Part shown: positions 25,968-33,172 of the stretch, piece by piece
Numbering within the stretch: the stretch's first letter is position 1
Layout: every line of letters starts with the position of its first letter
From: Candidatus Methylomicrobium oryzae
GTDB taxonomy: Bacteria > Pseudomonadota > Gammaproteobacteria > Methylococcales > Methylomonadaceae
NCBI RefSeq assembly: GCF_016745425.1
Contig: NZ_JAERVK010000010.1
Coordinates: forward strand, 168,074 to 206,380
DNA length: 38,307 bases
Reading direction: 5' to 3'
Program-made: the position numbers and the translations under genes
The notes under the pieces: model-generated
Database searches by the model: none
What the model saw: the letters and a program-made list of their open reading frames with translations, nothing else
What the model was told of the DNA's origin: nothing

Positions 25968-26501
25968 TTACTCCCTGACTGGCCGCTTTTCGAGTTTGCG
26001 CTGCAGCGTGCGACGATGCATGTTCAATGCCCGGGCCGCAGCTGAGATATTGCCGTCATGCTGCATCAGAATTTTTTGCAGATGTTCCCATTCCAGGCGC
26101 TTCACCGACAGAGGGTTTTCGCTGATCGAAACGGTTGTATCGCCTTCGTTCTTGTGCAGGGCGGCCAGAATCTCGTCGGCGTTGGCGGGTTTGGTCAGAT
26201 AATGGATCGCGCCGAGTTTGATTGCTTCGACGGCAGTGGCGATGCTCGCAAAACCGGTCAGCATTACGCAGGCGGTATTCGCATCGAGCGAAATCAGTTT
26301 TTTGACCAGCTCCAGGCCTGATTCATGGCCGATCCGCAAGTCGATCACCGCGTATTCGGGCAGGTTTTGCTCCGCGAGCGCGATACCGCTCTGCACGTCG
26401 TTGGCGACCAGCACTTCATAGTCCCTTTTTTCGAGCGCGGACTTCAAAACCCGGCAGTAGGTTTCATCGTCGTCAACCAGCAATAATCTCGGTTTATCCA
26501 T
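25968..26501 (-). CDS. regA: RegA/PrrA/ActR-type redox response regulator
   Basis: Response regulator of 177 residues. Receiver domain with DDD at 10-12 and phospho-acceptor Asp54 in YAVIDLRIGHESGLEL, then a Fis-type helix-turn-helix ISAAARALNMHRRTLQRKLEKRPVRE (read in two parts), which is the nearly invariant signature of the RegA/PrrA/ActR/RoxR family. I chose ATG 26501 since GAGGAGG lies about eight bases upstream inside the regB end, and the start overlaps the regB stop by 8 bp; an ATG at 26534 is an alternative. RegA proteins control electron transport, carbon and nitrogen genes in response to the quinone pool. Candidate target sites lie in the intergenic region beyond regB. Confidence 0.93.
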   Translation of the reverse strand: MDKPRLLLVDDDETYCRVLKSALEKRDYEVLVANDVQSGIALAEQNLPEYAVIDLRIGHESGLELVKKLISLDANTACVMLTGFASIATAVEAIKLGAIHYLTKPANADEILAALHKNEGDTTVSISENPLSVKRLEWEHLQKILMQHDGNISAAARALNMHRRTLQRKLEKRPVRE

Positions 26502-27885
26502 TGTCGGTAGCCTCCTCTTCGTTGGGTTCGGCATGCAGGAGCGGCAGCGTGATGTCGACGCAAGCGCCGTGCGGCTGCGTGTTATAAAGATGGATGGTGC
26601 CGCCGAGCCGGTGGATGGCCGAATAAGTCAGGAACAGCCCGACTCCCAATCCGTGCTTTTTACTGATCAGCGGCTGTCTGCCTGCGGTCCCGACCATTTC
26701 CGGCGGGAAACCGGGGCCATAATCGCGAATCTTGATATGCATTAGCCTGAGATCCCAGGCCGCATGGAATTCGATGCCTTTGCGATTGTCTCCGGAAGCC
26801 TCGGCCGCATTGTTCAAAATATTGATCAGGGCATGGGTGAGCGTCCGTTCCGCGATGATTTCGGCTTCGTCTACATTGTCCGGATCGATGAAAAGATTCA
26901 GTTTCGCGGTCGACTTCTGGGTGCGCCAAAGATTGATCACGTTATCGAGGTAGGCGGTGACCCGCATCACGCTGCCCGATTCGGCGCGGATCTCGCCGGC
27001 CGAGGCGGACATCACCGACAGTGCCTTTTTACAGCGGTCCACCTGCTGCTGCACGATATCGATCTTTTCATGCAGATCGGGAAAACGGTGCAGAGGATAT
27101 TCCTGCCTGAGTTCATGCGCGACGATCGCGATCGTGCCCAATGGGGTGCCCATATCGTGCGCCGCGCTGGCTGCCAGCGTGCCGAGGGCGATCACGCGTT
27201 CGTCCCGCAGCGCGTTTTCGCGCGCGATCGCCAGGCTGCGTTCTTGCGTCTTCAAGGTTTTCGCGAGTTCGACTACGAAAAACGCGACCAGCCCTGCGCT
27301 GAACACGAACCCGAACCACATCCCGAACATGTGCAAGTCGTAATAATGCCTGTCGCTGGCCGCGTACGCGTTCAGCAGCATCGAATAATGCGCCATGTCG
27401 TCCGGTTGCAGCCGCGTGGGGTCCGGCATGTGCGGTTCGATCGAGGGCAGGGGAATATTGTGTGCGATCAGAATCGTGTACATTGTGGTGGTGAGCGCGA
27501 CCATATACCAGGCATAAGACTGGGGCAGCATGATCGCGGTCACGATCAACGGCAAAAGGAACACCCAGATGATCGGATTTGAGGCACCCCCGGTCAGGTA
27601 CATGAATGCCGCGATCGCGAGCACGTCGATCGCCAACTGCGAGAAAATCTCGAGTTCCGACACAGGATCATCGGTCTGCAGGCGCATTGAGGTGTATACG
27701 TTGACCGAGATGATCGACACGATTACCATCCAGAGCTGTCCCTCGGGCAGCTTGATGTTCAAGCCGTAGACCGAAATAATCAGCAGCAGCGATGCGGCGA
27801 CGATCAGCATGTTTCTGAGAATGAACAGCCATTTCAGATTTTGTCTGGCGTTGAATTCCGATTTGGGCGTGACGTGAGTAAGCAT
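26494..27885 (-). CDS. regB: RegB/PrrB/ActS-type redox sensor histidine kinase
   Basis: Membrane sensor kinase of 463 residues with about six hydrophobic segments in the first ~215 residues. The quinone-linked motif of RegB, GGxxNP, is present as GGASNPI at 99-105 (family consensus ends in Phe). The H-box is AASAAHDMGTPLG with H243; the redox-active Cys of the family is C285 in QVDRCKKAL. N-box LINILNNAAEAS and G boxes DYGPGFPP and GLGVGLFLT follow. It is co-transcribed with regA, whose start overlaps its stop. In Alphaproteobacteria RegB senses oxidised quinone and thiol state; the same is inferred here. Confidence 0.93.
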   Translation of the reverse strand: MLTHVTPKSEFNARQNLKWLFILRNMLIVAASLLLIISVYGLNIKLPEGQLWMVIVSIISVNVYTSMRLQTDDPVSELEIFSQLAIDVLAIAAFMYLTGGASNPIIWVFLLPLIVTAIMLPQSYAWYMVALTTTMYTILIAHNIPLPSIEPHMPDPTRLQPDDMAHYSMLLNAYAASDRHYYDLHMFGMWFGFVFSAGLVAFFVVELAKTLKTQERSLAIARENALRDERVIALGTLAASAAHDMGTPLGTIAIVAHELRQEYPLHRFPDLHEKIDIVQQQVDRCKKALSVMSASAGEIRAESGSVMRVTAYLDNVINLWRTQKSTAKLNLFIDPDNVDEAEIIAERTLTHALINILNNAAEASGDNRKGIEFHAAWDLRLMHIKIRDYGPGFPPEMVGTAGRQPLISKKHGLGVGLFLTYSAIHRLGGTIHLYNTQPHGACVDITLPLLHAEPNEEEATDNG

Positions 27886-27958
27886 TTTTAATAATCGAGA
27901 AATAGAAAACTATCCGGCTTTCGGATCTATTGTCGCTAATTTACCGGGCATTACGCAC

Positions 27959-28004
27959 TGCGGCAATATGTCGCACAGGGGCTTTTTCGTTCTGTTGCTA
28001 TGAT
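27959..28004 (+). promoter_or_regulatory. RegA-box-like dyad plus extended -10 (module 1)
   Basis: TGCGGCAATATGTCGCA (27959-27975) is nearly a perfect palindrome of the TGCGRCA/TGYCGCA type I associate with RegA/PrrA sites. Thirty-six bases from its start is TTGCTATGAT, an extended -10 (TGn then TATGAT at 27999-28004). The dyad also lies 74-90 bp upstream of the regB start on the other strand, so regBA autoregulation is possible too. Confidence 0.6.
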
Positions 28005-28010
28005 TGAATC

Positions 28011-28146
28011 AGACTCCGAATCTCATTTTGAGCAAAAGGTTCCAAGTTCTTACCGAATCTTTATCAATGTAAAGACCCCTGTTGAATCTGTTGAATTTTA
28101 CGCAACCTTATTGTGAGACAGAAAGGACGCAGGGGCTGTTTTTGTC
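28011..28146 (+). ncRNA. Possible third small RNA from module 1 (unrelated in sequence to the twins)
   Basis: A transcript starting near 28011 would be about 130 nt. CCCCTG (28076-28081) can pair with CAGGGG (28130-28135), followed by CTGTTTTTGTCGCTTTTTT, a weak terminator with a large internal loop. There is no similarity to the twin sRNAs beyond the promoter, so this is a low-confidence call. Confidence 0.35.
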
Positions 28147-28171
28147 GCTTTTTTGGTAATCGTTGTGATGG

Positions 28172-28217
28172 TGCGACAATTTGCCACATTTTAAATTGTT
28201 TTTTCTATTGCTATTAT
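28172..28217 (+). promoter_or_regulatory. RegA-box-like dyad plus extended -10 of sRNA copy 1 (module 2)
   Basis: TGCGACAATTTGCCACA (28172-28188) has half sites TGCGACA and TGCCACA. TTGCTATTAT with -10 TATTAT (28212-28217) follows, 36 bases from the dyad start. The dyad centre would be near -44, where an activator could contact RNA polymerase. Confidence 0.65.
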
Positions 28218-28222
28218 TAACC

Positions 28223-28314
28223 TAACTTTTGAGGCTCTTTGGAGTCCTTGAGCTGAAAGTTGCGTTGAAATCTTCCTAATAGTCTTGAGGCGGTTGAAAT
28301 ACCGCCTTTTTTTT
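28223..28314 (+). ncRNA. Small RNA, copy 1 (about 92 nt)
   Basis: Predicted non-coding RNA starting about six bases after the -10 TATTAT and ending at the T-run 28307-28314. It has a 5' hairpin GGCTC-TTTG-GAGTC (five pairs, one G-U), a single-stranded middle with GTTGCGTTGAAATCTTCCTA, and a terminator GGCGGT-TGAAAT-ACCGCC followed by eight T. It contains no start codon with a ribosome binding site. Copy 2, 220 bases on, is nearly identical. The UCUUCCU stretch is complementary to AGGAAGA-like ribosome binding sites and is a reasonable target-pairing region. The family is not one I recognise: it lacks repeated GGA motifs of CsrB/RsmY RNAs. Confidence 0.75.
28289..28314 (+). terminator. Terminator of sRNA copy 1
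   Basis: A perfect GGCGGT/ACCGCC stem (28289-28294 with 28301-28306) with a 6-nt loop is followed by eight T residues; a textbook intrinsic terminator. Confidence 0.92.
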
Positions 28315-28391
28315 GCCCAGCGGCTTACTCCATCCGTGACGGCGAACAGAAAACGCAACAGATTGTCTCTTTTTTGCACTCTTTGTTGTCC

Positions 28392-28437
28392 TGCGACAAT
28401 TTGCCACATTTTTATTTGCTCAAGCTGTTGCTATCAT
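28392..28437 (+). promoter_or_regulatory. RegA-box-like dyad plus extended -10 of sRNA copy 2 (module 3)
   Basis: The 17-bp dyad at 28392-28408 is identical to that of copy 1. TTGCTATCAT with -10 TATCAT (28432-28437) lies again 36 bases from the dyad start, although the spacer sequence between them differs from copy 1. Confidence 0.65.
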
Positions 28438-28442
28438 TAACC

Positions 28443-28534
28443 TAACTTTTGAGGCTCTTCCGAGCCCTTGAGCTGAAAGTTGCGTTGAAATCTTCCTAAT
28501 AGTTCTGAGGCGGTTGAAGTACCGCCTTTTTTTT
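28443..28534 (+). ncRNA. Small RNA, copy 2 (about 92 nt)
   Basis: Twin of the RNA at 28223-28314, with about six differences in its transcribed part. The 5' hairpin is GGCTC-TTCC-GAGCC; here a G-C pair replaces the G-U of copy 1, so the pairing is kept. The middle part with TCTTCCTAATAG is unchanged, and the terminator loop differs by one base. The T-run ends at 28534, six bases before the convergent msrA stop codon. The two genes lie in tandem with their own promoters, like other duplicated regulatory RNAs that act redundantly or additively. Confidence 0.75.
28509..28534 (+). terminator. Terminator of sRNA copy 2
   Basis: A GGCGGT/ACCGCC stem (28509-28514 with 28521-28526), loop TGAAGT, then eight T residues. 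Confidence 0.92.
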
Positions 28535-28540
28535 GCCCGT

Positions 28541-29179
28541 TCATCCGCCCTCGTAACACACCCCCAATCCGCCGAGCCCGCAATAGCCGCCCGGATTTTT
28601 GGCAAGGTATTGCTGGTGGTAATCTTCCGCATAGTAAAATTCGCCAGCCGGCAGAATCTCGGTGGTGATTTTTCCGAATCCCGATCCGGCCAGTGGTTTC
28701 TGAAAAGCCTCCCGAGACGCAACGGCTTCTTCAAATTGTGCCTGATCGTAGGTATAAATCCCCGACCTGTACTGCGTACCGATATCATTGCCTTGGCGCA
28801 TCCCTTGCGTCGGATTGTGCGATTCCCAGAACACTTTTAACAGTTCGCGGTAAGGCGTCAATTCCGGATCGTAAACCACACGAACCACTTCGCTGTGTCC
28901 GGTCATGCCGGTGCAGACCTGTTCGTAGGTCGGGTTCACCGTATAACCGCCGCTATAGCCGACCGCCGTGCTGAAAATATGCGGAAGGGTCCAGAAACGG
29001 CGCTCGGCTCCCCAAAAACAGCCAAGACCGAACAGTGCCAGCTTGAGATGATCAGGAAACGGCGGCAGAATCGGATGGCCGTTCACAAAATGCCGATTGG
29101 TCACATGCACCGGTTCGCGACTGCCGGGCAGTGCCTCGGAAGGATCCGGAATATTTAATTTTTTCGAAGAGAAAAGCAT
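28541..29179 (-). CDS. msrA: Peptide-methionine (S)-S-oxide reductase
   Basis: Repairs oxidised methionine in proteins. The 212-residue protein has the catalytic motif GCFWGAE with Cys54 and recycling cysteines near the C-terminus (C198 and C206, in [16 protein letters not shown]). The N-terminal ~45 residues ([21 protein letters not shown]) match the long E. coli-type MsrA. Cytoplasmic; there is no signal peptide. It is divergent from hslO, another oxidative-damage protein, and convergent with the sRNA twins. Confidence 0.97.
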   Translation of the reverse strand: MLFSSKKLNIPDPSEALPGSREPVHVTNRHFVNGHPILPPFPDHLKLALFGLGCFWGAERRFWTLPHIFSTAVGYSGGYTVNPTYEQVCTGMTGHSEVVRVVYDPELTPYRELLKVFWESHNPTQGMRQGNDIGTQYRSGIYTYDQAQFEEAVASREAFQKPLAGSGFGKITTEILPAGEFYYAEDYHQQYLAKNPGGYCGLGGLGVCYEGG

Positions 29180-29262
29180 GATCGGTACCTCCGTAATGAT
29201 TGGAAAGTCAGACGACAGCGGTTGCAGGTTATAATAAAGCGTTCGTTTATCCGGAAAGACAG

Positions 29263-30135
29263 ATGGAAGAAGATATTTTACGCCGCTTTATTTTCGAAGA
29301 ATTCGGGGTGCGCGGCGAATGGGTCAAGTTGTCCAACAGTTGGCAAAACGCAAAGTTCAATCAGCACGGCAATGCGATCGTACAGGAAACGCTGGGGCAG
29401 GCCCTGGCGGCGGCGGTGCTGCTGTCGGCCACAATCAAGTTTAAGGGGTCGGTCATCATGCAGGCCCAGGGCGACGGCGTGTTCAGGACCCTGGTCGCGC
29501 AAGCGACGCACGACCGCAAGATCAGGGGATTGGTTCGTCATACCGGTGAAGTGCAAAGCGGGCACCTCGAATCGATGTTCGGGGAGGGCCGGCTGGTGTT
29601 GACGATCCGGCCGGACAACGCGGATCCGTATCAGGGCATCGTGCCGCTGAAAGGCGCCAATCTGGCCGTCGCTTTGCAGACTTATTTCGTTCAGTCCGAA
29701 CAGCTCGACACCCGGCTCTGGCTGTTCGCGAATGAACAGGTTGCGGCGGGCTTGCTGCTGCAGGAATTGCCCGAACACAAGGATTTCAAAACCGATTGGG
29801 AGCGCATCGTGATACTGGCCGATACGCTGACTGCGCCGGAGCTGTTGAACCTCGACTGCGAACCTCTGCTGCACCGCCTGTTTCATGAAGAAAAAGTCCG
29901 ACTCTTCGACGCGGAACCGGTACGGTTCGAATGTTCGTGTTCGAAACAAAAAATCGAATACGCACTGCGTACGCTCGGGCCGCAGGAACTTGAGCATCTT
30001 CTCGAAGCGAAAGGCGCGGTCGAAGTCGGCTGCGAATTCTGCAACAAACAATACCGTTTTGACCGGATCGACGTGCAAAAATTGCTGGCCGACAAATTAT
30101 CGGCTTATCGGGTTGACACCGACACGCAGCATTGA
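29263..30135 (+). CDS. hslO: Redox-regulated holdase chaperone Hsp33
   Basis: Holds unfolding proteins during oxidative stress after disulfide formation releases its zinc. The 290-residue protein ends with the four zinc cysteines: CSC (C224, C226) and CEFC (C257, C260). The N-terminal domain shows [16 protein letters not shown] and [28 protein letters not shown] (in parts). I chose ATG 29263, preceded by GGAAAG; a TTG at 29200 would add 21 residues not typical of the family. Divergent from msrA, so the two may share a stress-responsive promoter region. Confidence 0.96.
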   Translation: MEEDILRRFIFEEFGVRGEWVKLSNSWQNAKFNQHGNAIVQETLGQALAAAVLLSATIKFKGSVIMQAQGDGVFRTLVAQATHDRKIRGLVRHTGEVQSGHLESMFGEGRLVLTIRPDNADPYQGIVPLKGANLAVALQTYFVQSEQLDTRLWLFANEQVAAGLLLQELPEHKDFKTDWERIVILADTLTAPELLNLDCEPLLHRLFHEEKVRLFDAEPVRFECSCSKQKIEYALRTLGPQELEHLLEAKGAVEVGCEFCNKQYRFDRIDVQKLLADKLSAYRVDTDTQH

Positions 30136-30142
30136 TCCTTTT

Positions 30143-31018
30143 TTATTGCACTCGGACCGTGCGGAATCCCTGTCGCCTTAACAATTCGATCAGTCCCTCG
30201 TCACCCAATAAGTGCAGGCTGCCGACCACGACCAAAGCGCTGCCTTCCCGGTTCTCCTTCAGGAAGGCGGCAATTTGCGGCAGCCAGGCGCGGTTTCTTT
30301 CGCTGTTCAGGCGGCGGTAAAATTCGGGGATTTCGTTCACTGTATCCTGACGCAGCAACTGCATCAGGCCGTCCGCATCCCCGTTGCGCCAGTGCTGATG
30401 CAGTTCGTGCAATTGCCGCGGGTTCTGCATATCTTTTAGCGTCTGGTTCAAGAACAATTCCTGTTCCTTGGGTTCCATACGATCGAAAACGTTGAATTGC
30501 TGGCTTAGACTTTCCAGTCCGGCCGTTTCCTTGTGGGCGATTGCGGCCATTTCCATATAATGCTTGTCTAGCCCCAGGTCGGGCAGATACCCGGCTTTTA
30601 CGGTTTCCAGGCTTGCTATCGTCAGCGCGGCCAACCACGGTTTCATCGTTTGGAACGTGTCGAGCGGCAAACCGTTCGCTTCGCAGTAGCTTTGCAGCCG
30701 ATGCCAGGTTTTAGGGCGCAGGCTCTGTTCGAGCGTCTCGCCCCCCGCGATCATGCCGGTCTTCATGAGCGATTGAACCCGTGCACCGTCGTTTAGCTCG
30801 TCCGGAGGCACCTCGAAGTAGACCTTATCGGCTTCGTCGAACGCTTTATTGACCGGATCGGCCAGTGGATAATCTTCCGCCTTCAGCATGTGGAACGAGC
30901 CGAGCAAATAAATGCTATTGTCTTCGTCGCTGACCTGCCAGAGCAGGGGCGTCGGCGGCTTTGCCGAAGCCTGGGCCCAATACAGCAGTAACAGCAGCAG
31001 GCTCAGCCGGCGTCCCAT
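30143..31018 (-). CDS. TraB/GumN-family protein, exported
   Basis: A 291-residue protein with a signal peptide (MGRRLSLLLLLLYWAQASA). It has the TraB/GumN signature: N-terminal LWQVSDEDNSIYLLGSFHML with the GSFH motif and C-terminal ALVVVGSLHLLGDEGLIELL with the GSLH motif; these paired GxH motifs are thought to form a metal site as in the related Tiki proteases. Length is normal. Function in bacteria is not settled. The stop is 7 bp from that of convergent hslO, and the cupin gene upstream ends at 31020, one base from its start, so cupin and TraB are co-transcribed. Confidence 0.88.
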   Translation of the reverse strand: MGRRLSLLLLLLYWAQASAKPPTPLLWQVSDEDNSIYLLGSFHMLKAEDYPLADPVNKAFDEADKVYFEVPPDELNDGARVQSLMKTGMIAGGETLEQSLRPKTWHRLQSYCEANGLPLDTFQTMKPWLAALTIASLETVKAGYLPDLGLDKHYMEMAAIAHKETAGLESLSQQFNVFDRMEPKEQELFLNQTLKDMQNPRQLHELHQHWRNGDADGLMQLLRQDTVNEIPEFYRRLNSERNRAWLPQIAAFLKENREGSALVVVGSLHLLGDEGLIELLRRQGFRTVRVQ

Positions 31019-31019
31019 C

Positions 31020-31412
31020 TCAATGTCCTTTTCCCATTTCGAAAATGATCAATTCGGCCGGTTCGCCGCCAATATTCTCCACGGTCATCGATTGGCCGGT
31101 TTCCCAGAATACTTCGCCTGCCGAATAAATGCCTGTTTTTTCGCCTTCCACCACTTGCAGCGTGCCTTTGACCACGTACCGCGGTCCCGGCCCCTCGTGC
31201 GTATGGCGCGGCGTTTTGAATCCCGCCGGAAAATTGACCCGAATCACTCTCCCGTTCACATTGGAACTGGGTAAGGACACCTGTTGTTGCAATAAAACCG
31301 TTCTTCGGATATCCGCATTTTCTTTCGCCAACGCCGGCCCGCCCGTTCCGATCAGCAAAAAGGCAGGCATCAGGGAGGCCGCTATTCTGGATGCGATTTC
31401 GGTTGTCATCAT
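31020..31412 (-). CDS. Exported single-domain cupin protein
   Basis: A 130-residue protein with a signal peptide (residues ~1-29, ending ALAKE) and one cupin barrel: motif 1 as PRHTHEGPGPRYVVKGTLQVVEG (in parts) with metal-ligand-type His residues, and motif 2 as GQSMTVENIGGEPAELIIF, where the usual His is not evident. AAGGAG lies 4-7 bases before tandem ATG codons (31412, 31409); either may be used. It overlaps closely with the TraB/GumN gene downstream. Many small periplasmic cupins bind metals or small ligands; no specific function can be stated. Confidence 0.82.
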   Translation of the reverse strand: MMTTEIASRIAASLMPAFLLIGTGGPALAKENADIRRTVLLQQQVSLPSSNVNGRVIRVNFPAGFKTPRHTHEGPGPRYVVKGTLQVVEGEKTGIYSAGEVFWETGQSMTVENIGGEPAELIIFEMGKGH

Positions 31413-31723
31413 CTTTCTCCTTTTGTATTAGTAACACGGTTAAATGAAAAGTTCGAGGAGAGGTGGGGTATCCCGGCTCGAAAATCTACATCAAATGAAG
31501 GCTATGATGAATGAGCAGGCCTCGATATACAAGCACTGTAAAAATTGGCCGATGTGCCCTCGGTAAAATCATTGGGTTGTTTTTTGGTCATTAACCACAT
31601 TTCTTAAGATAAGACAAACACGGGCGTAGCCGTTATAATGGCGGCCTCATGGGATGTATTGCCGGCTTTACCGGTCCACGACAATGCTGATTGACTGATT
31701 ATAAGATTAAAATATAAATAATT
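31413..31723. other. 311-bp divergent region between the cupin gene and uvrY
   Basis: No gene is supported. It holds a good plus-strand promoter candidate (31611-31639) and a small GCCGG/CCGGT hairpin in the probable uvrY leader. Confidence 0.55.
31611..31639 (+). promoter_or_regulatory. Candidate sigma70 promoter for uvrY
   Basis: AAGACA (31611-31616) and a perfect TATAAT (31634-31639) are 17 bp apart; the leader would be about 78 nt. A second candidate, TTGACT with TATAAA (31691-31718), is too close to the start codon for normal use. Confidence 0.5.
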
Positions 31724-32368
31724 ATGATTAGTGTACTCCTCGTTGATGATCATCAATTGGTAAGAACTGGCATTCAGGCGCTGCTGAATTCGGATAATGA
31801 AATTCAAGTCGTGGCGGTTGCGGATTCCGGCGAGCAGGCTGTGGCCATGGTGGGCGAAATGGCTCCCGACGTGATATTGATGGACGTAAGCATGCCGGGC
31901 ATCGGCGGCGTGGAAGCGAGCCGGCGCATTCTGCGGCAGAATCCGGCCATCAAAATCATCGGCCTGTCGGCATATAACGACGGCCCGATCCCTCAGCAAT
32001 TATTGAAGCTGGGCGTGTTGGGCTTCATTTCCAAATCTTCTTCGGCGGAGGAGATGATCTGCGCGATCCGTAAGGCGATTGAAGGCAAGCGCTATCTGTG
32101 CAGCGATGTGGCGAATAATCTGGCTTTTCAAAATCTGCTCGACAATCACCAGTCGCCGTTCGGTAAATTGTCCCAGCGGGAGGCCGAAATCGTGACGCTG
32201 ATCCTGCAGGGCAAAACGATACAGGAAATGGCCGAAATGTTGGCGATCAGCAGCAAAACGGTAAATACCTACCGCTATCGGCTTTATGAAAAGCTCAAGA
32301 TCAAAAACGACGTGGAGTTGACCCGTCTTGCCGTCAAGTTCGGCCATCTCGACACGACATTGATCTGA
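31724..32368 (+). CDS. uvrY: UvrY/GacA-type LuxR-family response regulator
   Basis: Response regulator of 214 residues, the usual partner of BarA/GacS, that in Gammaproteobacteria activates CsrB/RsmY-type RNAs. Receiver domain with VDDH at 7-10, phospho-acceptor Asp54 in VILMDVSMPGIGG, and Lys in GFISKSSSAEE; LuxR helix-turn-helix from ~148 with LSQREAEIVTLILQGKTIQE and SSKTVNTYRYRLYEKL. No clear ribosome binding site precedes ATG 31724. No uvrC follows, unlike in E. coli; cmoA is next (72 bp away). Whether it controls the twin sRNAs is unknown, but their promoters look RegA-type instead. Confidence 0.9.
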   Translation: MISVLLVDDHQLVRTGIQALLNSDNEIQVVAVADSGEQAVAMVGEMAPDVILMDVSMPGIGGVEASRRILRQNPAIKIIGLSAYNDGPIPQQLLKLGVLGFISKSSSAEEMICAIRKAIEGKRYLCSDVANNLAFQNLLDNHQSPFGKLSQREAEIVTLILQGKTIQEMAEMLAISSKTVNTYRYRLYEKLKIKNDVELTRLAVKFGHLDTTLI

Positions 32369-32440
32369 TTCCGGATTGATCGATCCCTCGCTGCCGAAGA
32401 CATTGTCTCTATCAGGCTGCCCGCATTTAAATTTTTTCCA

Positions 32441-33172
32441 GTGACTCAGCCCAAAGATTCCATTTATGCCAGTCCTATAGGGGCGATCGAAGCGTTTAAA
32501 TTCGACGACAAAGTCGCCGAAGTCTTCCCCGACATGATCCGGCGCTCCGTGCCGGGCTATCAGGCGATCATCGCGGCGATCGGGCTGCTGGCCGGCCGTT
32601 TCGCACGTCCGGACAGCGTTTGCTACGATCTGGGCTGTTCGCTGGGTGCTGTAACCTTCAGCATGCTGCAACAGATCGAAGCGCCTCATTGCCGAATCGT
32701 TGCGGTCGATAATTCGGAATCGATGATTTCGCGTTTTCGGGAACGCTTACAAAAAGAGGCGCCCCATGCGAACGTCGAAATCCGTTGCGCGGACATTCGC
32801 GACATCGCGATCGAAAACGCGTCGGTCGTGGTGCTGAATTTTACGCTGCAATTCATTCCGCTCGAAGACCGCCGGCCTTTCCTTCGAAAAATCCAGGAAG
32901 GACTTTTGCCGGGCGGATTGTTGGTTCTTTCCGAAAAACTGTGCTTCGACGATCCGAGGCAGCAGGAACTCCAAACCGAAATGCATCATGCTTTTAAACG
33001 GGCGCAGGGTTACAGCGAACTCGAAATCAGCCAGAAACGCAGCGCGCTGGAGAACGTGCTGATTCCGGAGACGTTCAAGACGCATCAAAGCCGTCTGCTC
33101 GAAGCCGGATTCGCCAGCGCGGAAGTCTGGTTCCAATATTTCAATTTCGCTTCGATCCTTGCTTTGAAATGA
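32441..33172 (+). CDS. cmoA: Carboxy-S-adenosyl-L-methionine synthase
   Basis: Converts SAM and prephenate to carboxy-SAM for tRNA U34 modification. The 243-residue protein has the SAM-binding motif CYDLGCSLGAVTFSM and the family pieces FDDKVAEVFPDMIRRSVPGY at the N-terminus and ALENVLIPETFKTHQSRLLEAGF near the end (in parts). The start is GTG at 32441; no strong ribosome binding site is seen. It overlaps cmoB by four bases (ATGA). Confidence 0.96.
   Translation: MTQPKDSIYASPIGAIEAFKFDDKVAEVFPDMIRRSVPGYQAIIAAIGLLAGRFARPDSVCYDLGCSLGAVTFSMLQQIEAPHCRIVAVDNSESMISRFRERLQKEAPHANVEIRCADIRDIAIENASVVVLNFTLQFIPLEDRRPFLRKIQEGLLPGGLLVLSEKLCFDDPRQQELQTEMHHAFKRAQGYSELEISQKRSALENVLIPETFKTHQSRLLEAGFASAEVWFQYFNFASILALK

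Larger units (their letters stand above)
27886..28540. other. 655-bp regBA-msrA intergenic region carrying three RegA-box promoter modules and two tandem sRNA genes
   Basis: No protein-coding gene is supported. Three modules share the same build, a 17-bp dyad starting exactly 36 bases before TTGCTAT: 27959/27995, 28172/28208 and 28392/28428. The second and third lead into near-identical transcripts ending in strong terminators at 28314 and 28534. The parts are annotated separately. Confidence 0.8.

Noticed and set aside
28223-28534. The twin RNAs as CsrB/RsmY/RsmZ-type RNAs controlled by UvrY
   Set aside because: They lack the repeated GGA loop motifs of that class (only one GGA in copy 1), and the upstream dyads are RegA-like instead of GacA-type.
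28420-28788. 122-codon minus-strand frame running over sRNA copy 2 and the end of msrA
   Set aside because: It is out of frame with msrA and arises from the repeated sRNA sequence on the opposite strand; a similar short frame over copy 1 ends the same way.
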